From Prorocentrum cordatum (lineage: Eukaryota; Sar; Dinophyceae; Prorocentrales; Prorocentraceae), in the NCBI GenBank assembly GCA_963575745.1, contig CAUYUJ010000895.1, positions 1 through 64,000 on the forward strand: DNA of 64,000 nucleotides. Direction: 5' to 3'. This document shows positions 24,413 through 36,900 of this stretch, piece by piece; the first letter of the stretch is position 1, and each line of letters starts with the position of its first letter. The position numbers were made by a program, and so were the translations under genes. The notes under the pieces were generated by a model. The model was given only the letters and a program-made list of their open reading frames with translations, was not told the origin of the DNA and searched no databases.

Positions 24413-24937
24413 TCACCCGGTCATCTCCTTCACCAGATGTGGTGCGGAGTCATACGTACCGACGAGCCAAAGTATGTAGCGCACGTCCACGCCGATCGAA
24501 CGGGAGTAGCTATGTGACCACTTGAACTCATTCATGAGACCCAAACGCTGCCGATCAAAATTGATGGCAACGAATTCCCCCTGCGCGTTCAGAACGGGAG
24601 ACCCGCTGTTGCCACCCACAGTGTCAGTGCTGTAGCAACAGTTAACAGGCGTCCGCGATACTTCTGGGCTGCCGCCACACACCTCCACCAAGCGTTCAGG
24701 GCAGTCAAACTCGCCATTGCCGTCGCCAGACACCTTGGCCTCCATGTGCTTGTCCACCAGACCAGCCAGCGTCGTGATCGGGTGGTGCTCAACGGCATCG
24801 GCTGCCTTATATCCTTCCACGTGGCCAGCACTGATTCGAAGAGTGCTGTTAGCGTCGGGGTAGAGCGTCTCTTCGCTGGTCTCTTTCTGCAGATCCAGGA
24901 GCTGCGCCAAGATCTTGTCCCGCTTGCTTATCAACGC
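24413..24937 (-). CDS. S46 peptidase exon 13 (catalytic Ser, C-terminus, stop)
   Basis: One hundred seventy-four codons plus TGA. Contains [49 protein letters not shown] and [13 protein letters not shown], i.e. the whole S46 C-terminal half-barrel with the catalytic Ser (AGC at 24605-24607). Arg 18 residues after that Ser is the DPP11-type specificity residue. Acceptor GGCGAAG. The longer open frame beyond 24937 is translated GAG/CTC microsatellite and is not counted. Confidence 0.95.
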   Translation of the reverse strand, partial: ALISKRDKILAQLLDLQKETSEETLYPDANSTLRISAGHVEGYKAADAVEHHPITTLAGLVDKHMEAKVSGDGNGEFDCPERLVEVCGGSPEVSRTPVNCCYSTDTVGGNSGSPVLNAQGEFVAINFDRQRLGLMNEFKWSHSYSRSIGVDVRYILWLVGTYDSAPHLVKEMTG

Positions 24938-27900
24938 CTTCGCCAGGCAACGAGGCGGACGGTTGAAGGTGGAATTGCAGGAAGTGTGAGGAAGACGGAA
25001 GCAGGAAGGATGAAGAGCAGCAGAGGGATGATGGGGAGAAGGGCTCAGCGCAGCAGAAGGCGGGGGGAGCACATGAAGAGAAGAGGAGGAGGCAGAGAAT
25101 GAGCAGCAGGAGGAGACCGAAGTGGACGAGGACGATTGGAGGGAGGAGCAAGGACAAGGAGGAGGAGGAGGAGGAGGAAGATGCCGAAGGAGCAGATACA
25201 GAGGCAGAGAAGAGGAGGAGGAGGAGGAGGAGGAGGAGGAGGACGAGGAGGAGGAGGAGAAGAGGAGGTGGAGGAGGAGGAGGAGGAGGAGGAGGAGGAG
25301 GAGGAGGAGGAGGAGGAGGAGGAGGGCGAGGGGAGGGAGGACCCTGCGGCGCACAGCTGTGTGCTCCGCGTGGCCCTCCTGGCGGTGGCCGGATCCACCC
25401 TGCGTCTTCTGCCCCCCAGGGCGCAAGCGCCCTCGTGCTGCGGGGCGCCCCAGGCAAGGAGGCAGTCGCCAGGGCGAGGAGGCCTCACATCTCGGCGGCG
25501 ACGACGGGGGGGAGTATCCCACGAGTGGACACTGCACGTATTCGCCAGGGAGCCTCGTCGAAGGCACGGACCCTCGGCGCCCCTGGGTAACCACGCCTGT
25601 GGCGCCCCCCCCCCTGGGCCGTCCGCCCCTACATCGTCGCCTCCGAGCATCCCCCAAGACTCCCTCCGCGGCCTCAACTGCGGGAGCTTCCTGCCGTGAC
25701 GGGACGCGGATGCTTGGCGGCGCGCGCAAGGGGGTGGAGGGAGGGGGGGAGGGCTTCTCAGGAGGAGGCTGCTCCTCAGCAGGCGCCGGCCTCACACCTG
25801 CAGACAAGGCCCGCGCCTTCTGAGAAGCGGGGGTGCTAAGGAGCCCTCCCCCCTCCCCCCACACCCCCTCTGCGCGCGGCTCAGATACTCGGGCCAAGAC
25901 ACCAGGACACCAAGGCCCCGGGGCCCTCACGGCTCGAGTCCGCTCGGGAGGTGCCGCAGAAGCCCGAGGTCGAGGCCGAGGGCCCCGTGTCGGGCGTTGG
26001 CAGAACTGGGTTTAGTGGAACCTGGTTTAGCGATTTGTACCGGGGGCGCCCCCCCGTCCCATTTCCACTAACCGGAACTGCCGTCACCCGAAAAACACCA
26101 GTTACGGCAAACCTGGTTTAGCGGTCTGGCCAATTGAAGGGCCCCAGGGCCCTACCACTAACCGGGTCCCCTTACCCGGGGTCCTGGCTATACCCGACCG
26201 TGTCCAGACTGCTCTACTTTCTGCGACGTCGGGCGTCAAAGGGGCGAACCCGCGGCCCCCTCTGCGCGTGGCTGAGCTGTTGGCCTGGCTTCTGACCCCG
26301 CGCGAGCCCTCCCACCTCGAGGGGCCTCCGCTGCCCGCTGGCAGCGGGCTCCGTCCTGAGGCTGCGGCCCGGCCCAGGCCGCCGGATGCCCTCGGCCGTA
26401 AGTCGGGCGTGACCCCGTACGGGGGGATTTTCGACGAAGAATGAAACATACCCCCTAAAAATACTCCCAAAGGGTGACAAATACAAAAAATAGTCCCCAG
26501 ACTGTTCTTTTGACTACCTGTGAATATCTTCCCTGTAGAGGGACAGGCCCGACTGAACCTCAGCCTTGAGCGCCGGCGCCGCCGCCGCCGCGCCGGCGCG
26601 GCGCGAGCCCGCGGTGTCCGACAGCCCCCCCCCCCGGGCGGGGCGCCGAGGGGGCCAAGGCGAGGGCGGCCGTCCCGAGAGGCCGCCCTCGCCTGGGCCC
26701 TGCCCCATCCTCGGTGCCGCCGGCCCCGCCCCGCCCGCGAGAGGCCCCACGGACTTCGGGTGGGCGGCGCCTTCGTCTGGTCTCGGATGGCCACCTGCTC
26801 GTCGAGGGCGGCGGTGGCGGCCTTGACGAACGGATCCTCGCCGATGCCCGCCGACGCTTCGCCAGCGAGGAGCGCCTCCACTTCCGCCGCAGACAGGGAT
26901 GGCAACTTGGAGGCGGCGACCGCCTTCTCGACGTCGCCGATGGCATCTCCAACAAATGGCAAGCCCACGTCCCGTGCCGCTGCCACAGCGTCCTGCGGGT
27001 TGCCAGCTCCCTACTACGACCGCCCCCCAACAGCCCCACCCCCAATGTGCAGGGTGGGCGGGCAGGAGGATGCTTTCCGAGGACTGCCAGCCACCACTCG
27101 CTCATCAATGTTCTGGAGCGGTTGGCTGCGCGGCGCCGCGCGGCCAGTCCTGCACCAGCGGCACCTCGATGGGCCGATGCAGGTCGCCCAGCTTCTTTAC
27201 CAGCATCTTCTTGGTGTACGGGCGGTTGCGCTCTCGGTAGGCCTGCTCCCTCTCGGACTCTGGCTTCCCCGCCTCAGCCGCGGCCTCTGCCAGGACGTGT
27301 CCCGCGTAGAGCAGGCCGCTGCCCCCGTATATCCCGCGCAGCTTGTCCTCTTGCGGCGCCCGCGCGGCGTAGCCGCCGCCGCCGCCGCCGCCGCCCCCCC
27401 CCCCCACACCCCCACCCAGGAAGGCCCGAAGAGGCCAAAACCATACATTTTTGCCGCAAGTGTTCGAAGGATTCTGGCATCTGCTCCTGTTTGGCCCTCC
27501 CGACGGCCCGAGACGGCCCCAGAGCGACCCGAAAGATCGCCCAAGAGACCTCCAGGATGGCCCCCAGAGCGGCCCAGGAGGCCCCCAAGATGGTCCCAAG
27601 AGCCTAAAAGCGCTGGGGCCTGTGGGCAAGGACGGAGCCGCGCGCCGGAGGCTGGACGGGGCAAGGCCTTCCGCGCCACCGTCGCTTCTGGAGGGGAGGA
27701 GCACGTGACTCCTCCTCCTCCTCCTCCTCCTCCTCCTCCTCCTCCTCCTCCTCCTCCTCCTCCTCCTCCCTCCTCCTCCTCCTCCTCCTCCTCCTCCTCC
27801 TCCTCCTCCTCCTCCTCCTCTCCCTCCTCCTCCCCCCTCCTCCTCCTCCTCCTCCTCCTCCTCCTCCTCCTCCTCCTCCTCCTCTCCTCCTCCTCCTCCT

Positions 27901-29307
27901 CCTCCTCCTCCTCCTCCTCCTCCTCCTCCTCCTCCTCCTCCTACTCATCCTCCTCCTCCTCCTCCTCCTCCTTCTCCTCCTCCTCCTCCTCCGCCTTGTC
28001 TTCCTCCTCCGCCCCTCCGCCTCCTCCTCCTCCTCCTCCTCCTCCTCCCTCCTCCTCCTCCTCCTCCTCTCCTCATCCTCCTCCTCTCTCCTCCTCCTCC
28101 TCCTCCTCCTCCTCCTCCTCCTCCTCCTCAGTCCTCCTCCTCCTGCCCCTCTCCCTGGGTCCCTTCTCCTGCTCACTCTCCCCCTCCCCATGGGGGGGGA
28201 GGAGCGACGGGAGATGCCGATGCCATGTGGGGCCTGTACTGCCGATGGAGGAGTGGCACCAGCCGATTGGATAACTGAAGGCATGCAGCCACGGAAGGAG
28301 GGCTGGAAGCGTCCGATAGCATCCCCACTCCCAGAGAGCTCAACATAACGGCTCAAGCAAGCATTGAACACAATACAACGAGGCCCCAAAGCATTGCACA
28401 CATTGCGGGAGACAGCCGCTTCAAGCGGCTTGCTCTGTTGCGAGGGGCAGGGCCACTACAACATGTACATGCGATGCCACAACCAGCGATGCGTACCCCC
28501 TGAGCTTGCTCACGCGCCCTTGGGACGCGCGGCCTTGACTTGACTTGACTTGATACGTTGTTTTCACACGGCGACGACGCTTTCCGTTGATCTGTATGGC
28601 GCTCCGGAGTACCAGAGCCCCCTGTGGCCTTCGGATGATGCGGCTGATCCTGAGACATCAAACGTTCCTTCAAGAAGATGAGACCCTCCGCCGGCCAGAA
28701 TACCCCAAACGATAAGACCACTCGAGGGTACCCCCCCAGGATGCACAAGAACATCCCACAGGCGCCAATCACATCAGGGTGCCCTCCCCGAACCAACATC
28801 GATCTCATACCTCGGTCCGACCGTAAGGAACATCGGTGGGCTAGAGCGCGGGCGGCGGGTCTCCAGGGCAGCCGAGCGCGGCGCGATGGCCCGGAGCTCG
28901 CCGTAGACGCCCTCCAGCTCACGCAGCGCCGCCTCTCCTCCTCCTCGTGCTCCTGCTCCTCCTCCTCCTCCTCCTCCTCTTGCTCCTCCTGCTGCTGCTA
29001 CTGCTGCTCCTCCCTTTGCTCCCCCTCCTCATTACTCCTTCTGTTCTTGTTGTTCCTCTCGTTGCTCCTGCTGCGGCTCCTGCTCCTCTGCCTCCTCCTT
29101 CTCCTGCTCCTCCTCCTCCTCCTCTTCCTCCTCCTCCTCCTGCTGCTGCTCCTCCTCATCCTCTTCCTCCTCCTTCTCCTCTGCTGCTCCTTCTCCTTTT
29201 TCTCTTGCTCCTCCTCTTCTTTCTCCTCCTGCTCCTCCTCCTCCTCCTCCTCCAGCTGCTGCTGCTGCTGCTCCTCCTCCTCCTCCTCCTCATCCTCCTC
29301 CTCCTCA

Positions 29308-29339
<32 letters not shown>

Positions 29340-30036
29340 TCTACTCCTACTACTACTACTACTATAACTACTACTACTACTACTAGTCCCCCTACTACAT
29401 AACTACTACTAGTACTACTACTACCACTAATACTAAACTACTCCCTCCTCCTCCATACTACTACTACTAACTAACTACTACCCAACAATACTACTAATAC
29501 TGCTACTACTAGCTGCTGCTGCTGCTAACTACTACTACTACTACGATGACTACTACTAACTACTACTACTACCTACTACTACTAACTACTTAATAATACT
29601 ACTAATAACTACTACCACTACCACTACCACTACCACTACCCACTACCATAACCACTACCACTACCACTACCACTACCACTAACCAACTACCACTAGACTA
29701 CCACCACCACCACCACCCCTACTACTACTACATTAAATACTACTCACTACTAACTGACCAACTACTACTACTAAACTCTACTACTACTCACTACTACTCT
29801 AACTACTATCTACTAATTACTAACTATACATACGAACTACCTACTACCTACTACTATTAACTATACTACTACCTACTAACGACTACTACGACTGACTACG
29901 ACTACTACTACTACTTACTACAACTACTACTACTACTACTCTACTACGACTAACACTACGACTAGACTATTACTACTAACTAACTACTCCGACGACGACG
30001 ACGCCGACGACGACTACGACTCCTACTACTAATACG

Positions 30037-30105
<69 letters not shown>

Positions 30106-30299
30106 GCAACAACAACAACAACTACTACTACTACTATTATTACAACCAGTACTACTAGATACTACTACTACTACTACTGCTGCTACTACTACTACTACTA
30201 CGACTACTACGACTACTACGACTACTACGACTACAACGACTACTACGACTACTAAGACTACTACGACTACTACGGCTACTACGACTACGACTACGACTA

Positions 30300-30380
<81 letters not shown>

Positions 30381-30455
30381 ACTACTACTACTACTACTAG
30401 TGCTATACCATACTAACCTCCCCTCCTCCTCCGTGCTGCTGCTGCTTGCTGCTAC

Positions 30456-30490
<35 letters not shown>

Positions 30491-30896
30491 ACTACTATAA
30501 CTACTATAGCAACAACCTACAACTACGACTAACGACTACGACTACTACTAACTACTACTACTACTACGACTGACTACTACGAACTACTTAACTACTACTA
30601 CTACTACTGCTAAACGACTACTACTACTACTAACTACTACTACTACTAACTACTGTTACTACGACTGTTCTACTACTACTGCTGCTGCGCTTACTACTAA
30701 CTACTACTAGGCTACTTACTACCTACTAACTACTTACTAACTACTACTACTGCTACTAACTACTTAACTAACTACTACTACTAACTACTACTACTACTAC
30801 TACTAACTACTACTACTACTACTACTAGTACTCCTACTCCTACTAACACTACTACTACTGCCTACTACTACTACCACTACTACTACTAACTATACT

Positions 30897-30959
<63 letters not shown>

Positions 30960-33900
30960 TCTACTACTACTACTACTTCCTCCTCCTCCTCCTCCTCATC
31001 ATCCTTCTCCCTTTTTTGGACCACTCAAGCACGGAGCGTGAAACGTCAGTCTTCCTCCTCCTCCTCCTTCTCCTCCTCCTTCTCCTCCTCCTCGGACGTC
31101 CGCGGACGGCTCTTCCGCCGGGGCTGGGCCCCCTCCGCGCGCCCTACCTGGAGCCCCAGATCGCCACAGGGAGGACCTCTCGATATACTACGCCCCGCGG
31201 CTGCTGGATGCTGCTAGACGGCGGGCAAGAAAGCGCCCTCCGCGCGGCAGTAGTAGAAGAGCAAGAGGAGGAGCAGGAGGAGGAGGAGGAGGACGAGGAG
31301 GAGGAGGAGGAGGAGGAGGAGGAGTAGGAGGAGGAGGAGGAGGAGGAGGACCAGGAGGAGGCGAAGGAGGAGGAGGAGGACGAGGAGGAGAAGGACGAGG
31401 AAGAGGAGGAGCAGGAGCAGCAGGAGGAGCAGGAGGCAGATGAGAGACCAGTTTTACTCACCGCCGAGAGAGACAGGGGGGGCATCATAACAAAAGATCC
31501 TGAAGCCCTAGGCGGCGCCAGAGGTGTTGATATTTTCAGCGCCGGGAATGGTGCGCCGACTCTCGGCGGCTCAAAGATGGGGCCCCCGGGGATGGGGGCC
31601 CTGAGAGGGCGATTGGCCTCACACAGATGCAGGTTCAGCCGGGGATCTGTTCCCGTCCTTCCTGACCAACTCATACGGGTTTGTAGATATGCCCCCCCAT
31701 AGGGGGTAACTAGTTATTCTTTCGGCGACCTTATTGAAGGACTGGGGTCCCGCCAATAGAGGATAATAGTTATTCATCCGCGGCACCCGCCGCACAGACC
31801 ACCCCAACCCAACCCGAAGACCCAAATCTCGGGTCGGGGGGGGTACGGGTTCCACACTTGTTTTTCCGGTGTTCCCCGACGCCTCCCACCCAGACATCCG
31901 GCTGCTCCAATTTTTTGGGGAGGCGTGGGCCCCGGGCACAGGGGGCGAGCGGGAGGCCCCGGAGCTCAACAGCGCAGTGGGTCTGGACAGGAGCGCTGCC
32001 CGCAGCAGGGTCTCGAGAGCGCAGGCTCGCCAGAGTGCTCGAGGCGCCCGGGCGGGCCTCGGCCGCTCGAGTGGTCTGGGTCGCCCAAGCGGGGCTGCAC
32101 GGCGCGGGTAGGGGGCCACATGCGAACCCTACCCCTGCCCCCCACGACTTCTGAGGGGGAGGGCGGGGTTCACTTCGTTCGGGAGCTCCCGAGCGAAGTG
32201 AACCCCACCCTCCCCCTCAGAAATCGTGGGGGGTAAGGGTAGGGTTCGCATGTGGCCCCCTGGCGGGGTGAAATTGGCCCAGGGTGATACAGTCGGACTT
32301 CATTGGACAGGGCACGCGACAGGACAAAAAACCCTGCCGAGGGCCACACTGCCGTAGGAATGCAGGAGGCACGGGTCGCGAGACGCAGGACACAAGGGTA
32401 CCCTTTGATTTGGCAGGGTCGACCTACTGATCTGGGCCGACTGTACCCCGAAGCAAAAGAGAAAAGGTTCCCAAACCCTCTCGCGCTGTGAGAAGAATCA
32501 CGACGGGAAGTTTTCACGATTTTCGGCCTTCGGGGGCCCTCCCTGGGCTTATAGGGACTGTCCAAGAAACGATTCAGGATGAAGAACCGGTCCCGGGGAA
32601 GGGGTCCAGACCTCTGCGGGTCAACGTTGTGAACAAATCACGACGTCAGGGGTCTGGTCTTACACTCGGCGGTGGACAGAACCCCCCACCCCGACGCGTC
32701 GATTAGTGAATTGTTCGTTTTTGGTTCTCGAGACGGCGCCGCGGCCGTCATTTTCCAGGCTTGCGCCCGCCAGGTTTGGGCCCGAGGTCGTTTTCACTGA
32801 GACACGTGGGGTTCTGCCCATCCCCGATCCATCGGGAATTCGGGCTGGGGGCCAGCGGCGGGGGTGCTCCTTCCAAAAATATCCAAGACGCAGTGGATAT
32901 GGGTATGAACCCTGCCCGCAGGTCTGCCTGGGTCCACTGCCCCTCCCGGCGAGGCCTCGGCGGCTGGCGCCGCGGCGCACAGGGCGGCCTCCTCGGCCCG
33001 GCGCTCGTCCAGCAGCCTCAGCTTCCGCATCATGACCCTCTTTCGGTGGCGACATCTCCAGAGACCCGACACTCCAACAAGAATTGGAGCTGGCGGTTTT
33101 TGGCCGTTTTTCGGCCTCTGGGGGCCCTCGCCGGGCCTCGGGAGCGTCAGAAAGCGACTCAGGAGGACGAACCGGCCCTCGGGAAGTGGTCCGGACCCCT
33201 GGGGCCCACGCATCAACAAAAATTGGAGCAGCCGGATGTCTGGGCACGATCCCTAACCCCACACCAACCATCGATTCCCCCGAGTCGACGGTAGGCGGGA
33301 CTAGGGTCCAGGTTGCGCCACATGCTCGAAGAATTCCGCACCCTACCTCCGCCGCCCATCGAGGTGCCTGAACCGAGGGGAACGAAGGATGACACATACA
33401 TAAAAAGCGCGGATTTCTCGGATCGGCGCTGGACCCCCCTCCCTGGCGCGCGGAGCGCGCCACGGGAGGAGCCCTGGAGGCGCCGCCAGGGGGGTCCAGC
33501 GCGGATCCGAGAAATCCGAGCGGCCCTCCGAGTTGTGATGTTTATGTCATTCTTCGTCCCCCTAGAATCGTTGATCGGCGAGGATAGGGTTCGGATTTCG
33601 CAGCCGACCTCTTGCCCCTGCTCCGCTTGAGCTCGTTCAGCAGGCCCTGTCTCGGGCACTGCCAAGGGGGGGGCCCGCCGTGGCAGGATCGGTCGGCATC
33701 GGCTCGGGAAGTCGGGCGGAATCGGAGCGCGTGTCCCAGATCCCCTCGGGCAACGAAAAAATCAGGAGGGGGATTTGTTGCGCTATTTTCGGCATCTGGG
33801 GGCCCTCACCGGCCTTCGGGACCGTCAAAAACGACTCAGGATGACAAACCGGTCCTGGGGAACGGTTCGAGACCTCTGGGGGTCGACGTCATGAACAAAT

Positions 33901-36900
33901 CATGACGTCGGGGGTCTAGTGTCGGATCGGGTTGCATGCGGCTAGAAATCGAAATTGAATCGAATCGGCTGCGCCCAGATAGTGATACAACTGCGCTGTG
34001 CCGGGAGCGGCCAAAAGGGGGGTGTCCAAGAGGGGGGGGTGCAAATCATGACTGGCGGCATGTGCGCGGCCCAGCGGGGGGGCCAGGGACGTAATGAAAT
34101 AAGAAGAGGCGCCATGAAATCTGGGAACTATCATGGCCCCCGCCATGATATCCACCCCCCCTAGTCATCACCCCCCTCTTTGCCGCCCCCGACTGTGCCA
34201 ACATCAGGCCGCATCGGATCGCCGGAAAATCGACGTCGATTCAGATCGAGCCTGGTGAACTCGGCACCGAACTGGATTGATCGAGTTGAACTAGGCCCTG
34301 CTAGTCAGGGGGATCGTCACGTCCTCGTCGAGGGCGACCCCGTAGGACCTCCCCAATCCCCCCAGAGCCTCCCAAACCGCTCAAGCTCGTCCAAAGCCCC
34401 CTCGAGCGCATTGCACTATTCGCGGCCACAACGGGCGTCATGGGGGTGGGAGGGGGCATAACGTAGCGCCCCCCCCCCCCCCCCTCCCCCAGACTGTGAT
34501 GCCAGAGGCGCTGCGGCAGTGCCGGGGACGCACTGAGGGGGGGAGCGATGCGTTATGGGGGAGGGGGAGGGGGGGAGGGTACGCGGCATATCGGGCGCTA
34601 TGGCCCAGAGGGTCAAAAACACGGTCCTCGGCCCTTGATCCTCCATCCTCAGGAGGATCTTCCGACCCCCCTCAATGGTGACCTCCCCCCCCTGGCATTG
34701 CCGGACCTTTTTCGTGGACAGCAGCTTCAGGGCCACGGCCCGGGGCTCGCTCGCGTGGAGCTCGATCAGCTTGATCTTCCGAGAGAAGTCCTCGATTTAT
34801 GGTGTTCCAACCTACTTTAGCCTTGACCGCCAGAAATAATGTCGAGCACCCAGAGAAAGTACCGAACCTTGACGGTTCTTACGCGTCGGGCCCTGGGAGG
34901 CGATACTCGTTCGGCTCTGTTTCGAAACTTTTCTGGGTGCTCGAAACAATGTCTGGGACGTGGTCCTGAAGTACTCAGCCAAGCGCAGAGGGGGGTGGGG
35001 GGAGGGGGGAGGGCTTCTTATAAGCACCCCTGCTTCTTAGAAGGCGCGGGCCTCACCTATAGATGTAAGGCCGGCGCCTTCTAAGAAGCAGCCTCCTTCT
35101 AAGAAGCCCTCCCCCCTCCCTCCACCACCTTGTGCGCATCGCCAACGTACGATGGGAACAACATAATCCTCGATCAGCTCCGGGACCGCCACCTCGTCGG
35201 AGTAGGCGAGCCTGCTGCTGGGCGCGTACCGCATGGTGTGGCCCGGGAAGCCCAGCAGGAAGACAAAGTCGCCTGACTACCCTTAGGTCGGGCACGTCCC
35301 CCTACAGGCGGATTTTGGACAAAAAATTCGAAGTACTCAAACATACTCAAACCTAGTCAAAAGATCATGGAAACATCATCCCCTGACTATTGAATCTTCC
35401 TCCTGTAGAAGAACATGCCCGACTTCAGATGACCCCCCCCCCCGCGCGGGCCCACGGCATCGCCACCGCGTGCCTCGATCGGGGCGCCACGCTTCTCTGG
35501 ACGCTGGGCGCCCACCAGGCTATCCCGGAGGCCAGCTTTGGTGATCACGGCCATGGCCTCCTCCTCCTCCTCCTCCTCCTCCTCCTCCTCCTCCTCCTCC
35601 TCCTCCTCCTCTCCTCCTCCTCCTCCTCCTCCTCCTCCTCCTCTCCTCCTCCTCCTCCTCCTCCTCCCTCTCCTCCCTTCCTCCTCCTCCTCCTCCTCCT
35701 CCTCCTCCTCCTCTCCTCCTCCTCCCCTCCTCCTCCCTCCTCCCCCCTCCCTCCTCCCCCTCCCTCCTCCCTCCTCCTCCTCCTCCTCCTCCTCCGTTCC
35801 TCCTCCTCCTCCCTCCTCCCCGTTCCTCCTCCCCGTTCCTCCTCCTCCTCCTCTCCTCGTCCCCCTCCTCTTACCACTCTCTCCCTCCTCATCCTCTTCT
35901 CTTGCTGCCTATGTGTAAAAAACGATTCGTTGCTCCCTCCCTCCTCCTCTCCAAGGCCTCTCGAGGGCGCGACGCCAGTTCCTGGATAGGCTGGTGTGCG
36001 CAGGGGAAGGGAGGCATGCTGCATGCTTCTAGCTGAGCGGCCCATCTGCAAGCGTAGTCGCGCCACGAGCGAACGCACGAGAGATCACGTCGCCTGGCGA
36101 CACGCCCTTGCTGCAGGCGCGAAGATACTTCGATGGCCTGTAGGGCACGTTGTCGGGAGACGGCTCGGCGGACTCCCCGCTCGGGCCGCAATAAGCGCGA
36201 AGGAGGGTGAAATCTGCCGAGTGCCGCGGCCACTCGAAGTTGTCCGTGTCTCCGCCGAAATTGCCGAGGCTCATCGGGGGAACGTACACAATCCTCACGT
36301 CCTTGAGCCGCTCGAATGTGAAGAGGACGTAACTCTTATCCGCGAACATCTCCTTCACCTGGCCCGCTCCGGAGGCCACGGATCCGAAACAGCAGACGCC
36401 TCTTGCGGGCGCATCCTGCCCCGAGATATCCGACGTCGCCCAACGACTTCGACGTCGCAAGACGTCACGACCAGAGCCCTGGACCCCCTCTCTCCGAGGC
36501 ACTTCTCGAGCCAGGCCCAGCCCCGGGGGCCCGAGGCGAGGCGAGCTCTGTCACGCCCGCGGGCGCCACGCGGGGCCATGGACGGTCGGGCGCCGGTCGG
36601 CGAGCGGTGGGATTCTCCGGAAGCGAATTCGGCACAGACGCTGACCGGAAAATGGGCTCAGGTCGAGCATGTCCCCCTATTTGGAGGGTGAAAGTGGGGG
36701 TCGGCCGCAGGGTCCCGGCAATGATGTCTTTATGGGCCATGAATGGGCGATGCATCCTCGATTGCTGTGTTCGGCGGGGGAACTAATGGAAGCCCCCCGC
36801 CTGCACCCATGCGCGAGACTTGAAAGGAAAGGAAGCAAGGGGGCGGGGGGCTCGGGAAAGGCGACGAAGGCAACGTGCGCTGAGGGCGCAAAAAGAAAAG

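Noticed and set aside
24938-25930. Extension of the S46 C-terminal ORF to 505 aa as one exon
   Set aside because: Upstream of 24937 the frame is Pro/Leu/Ser repeat from the GAG tract, while exon 12 supplies the expected family sequence with a matching phase.
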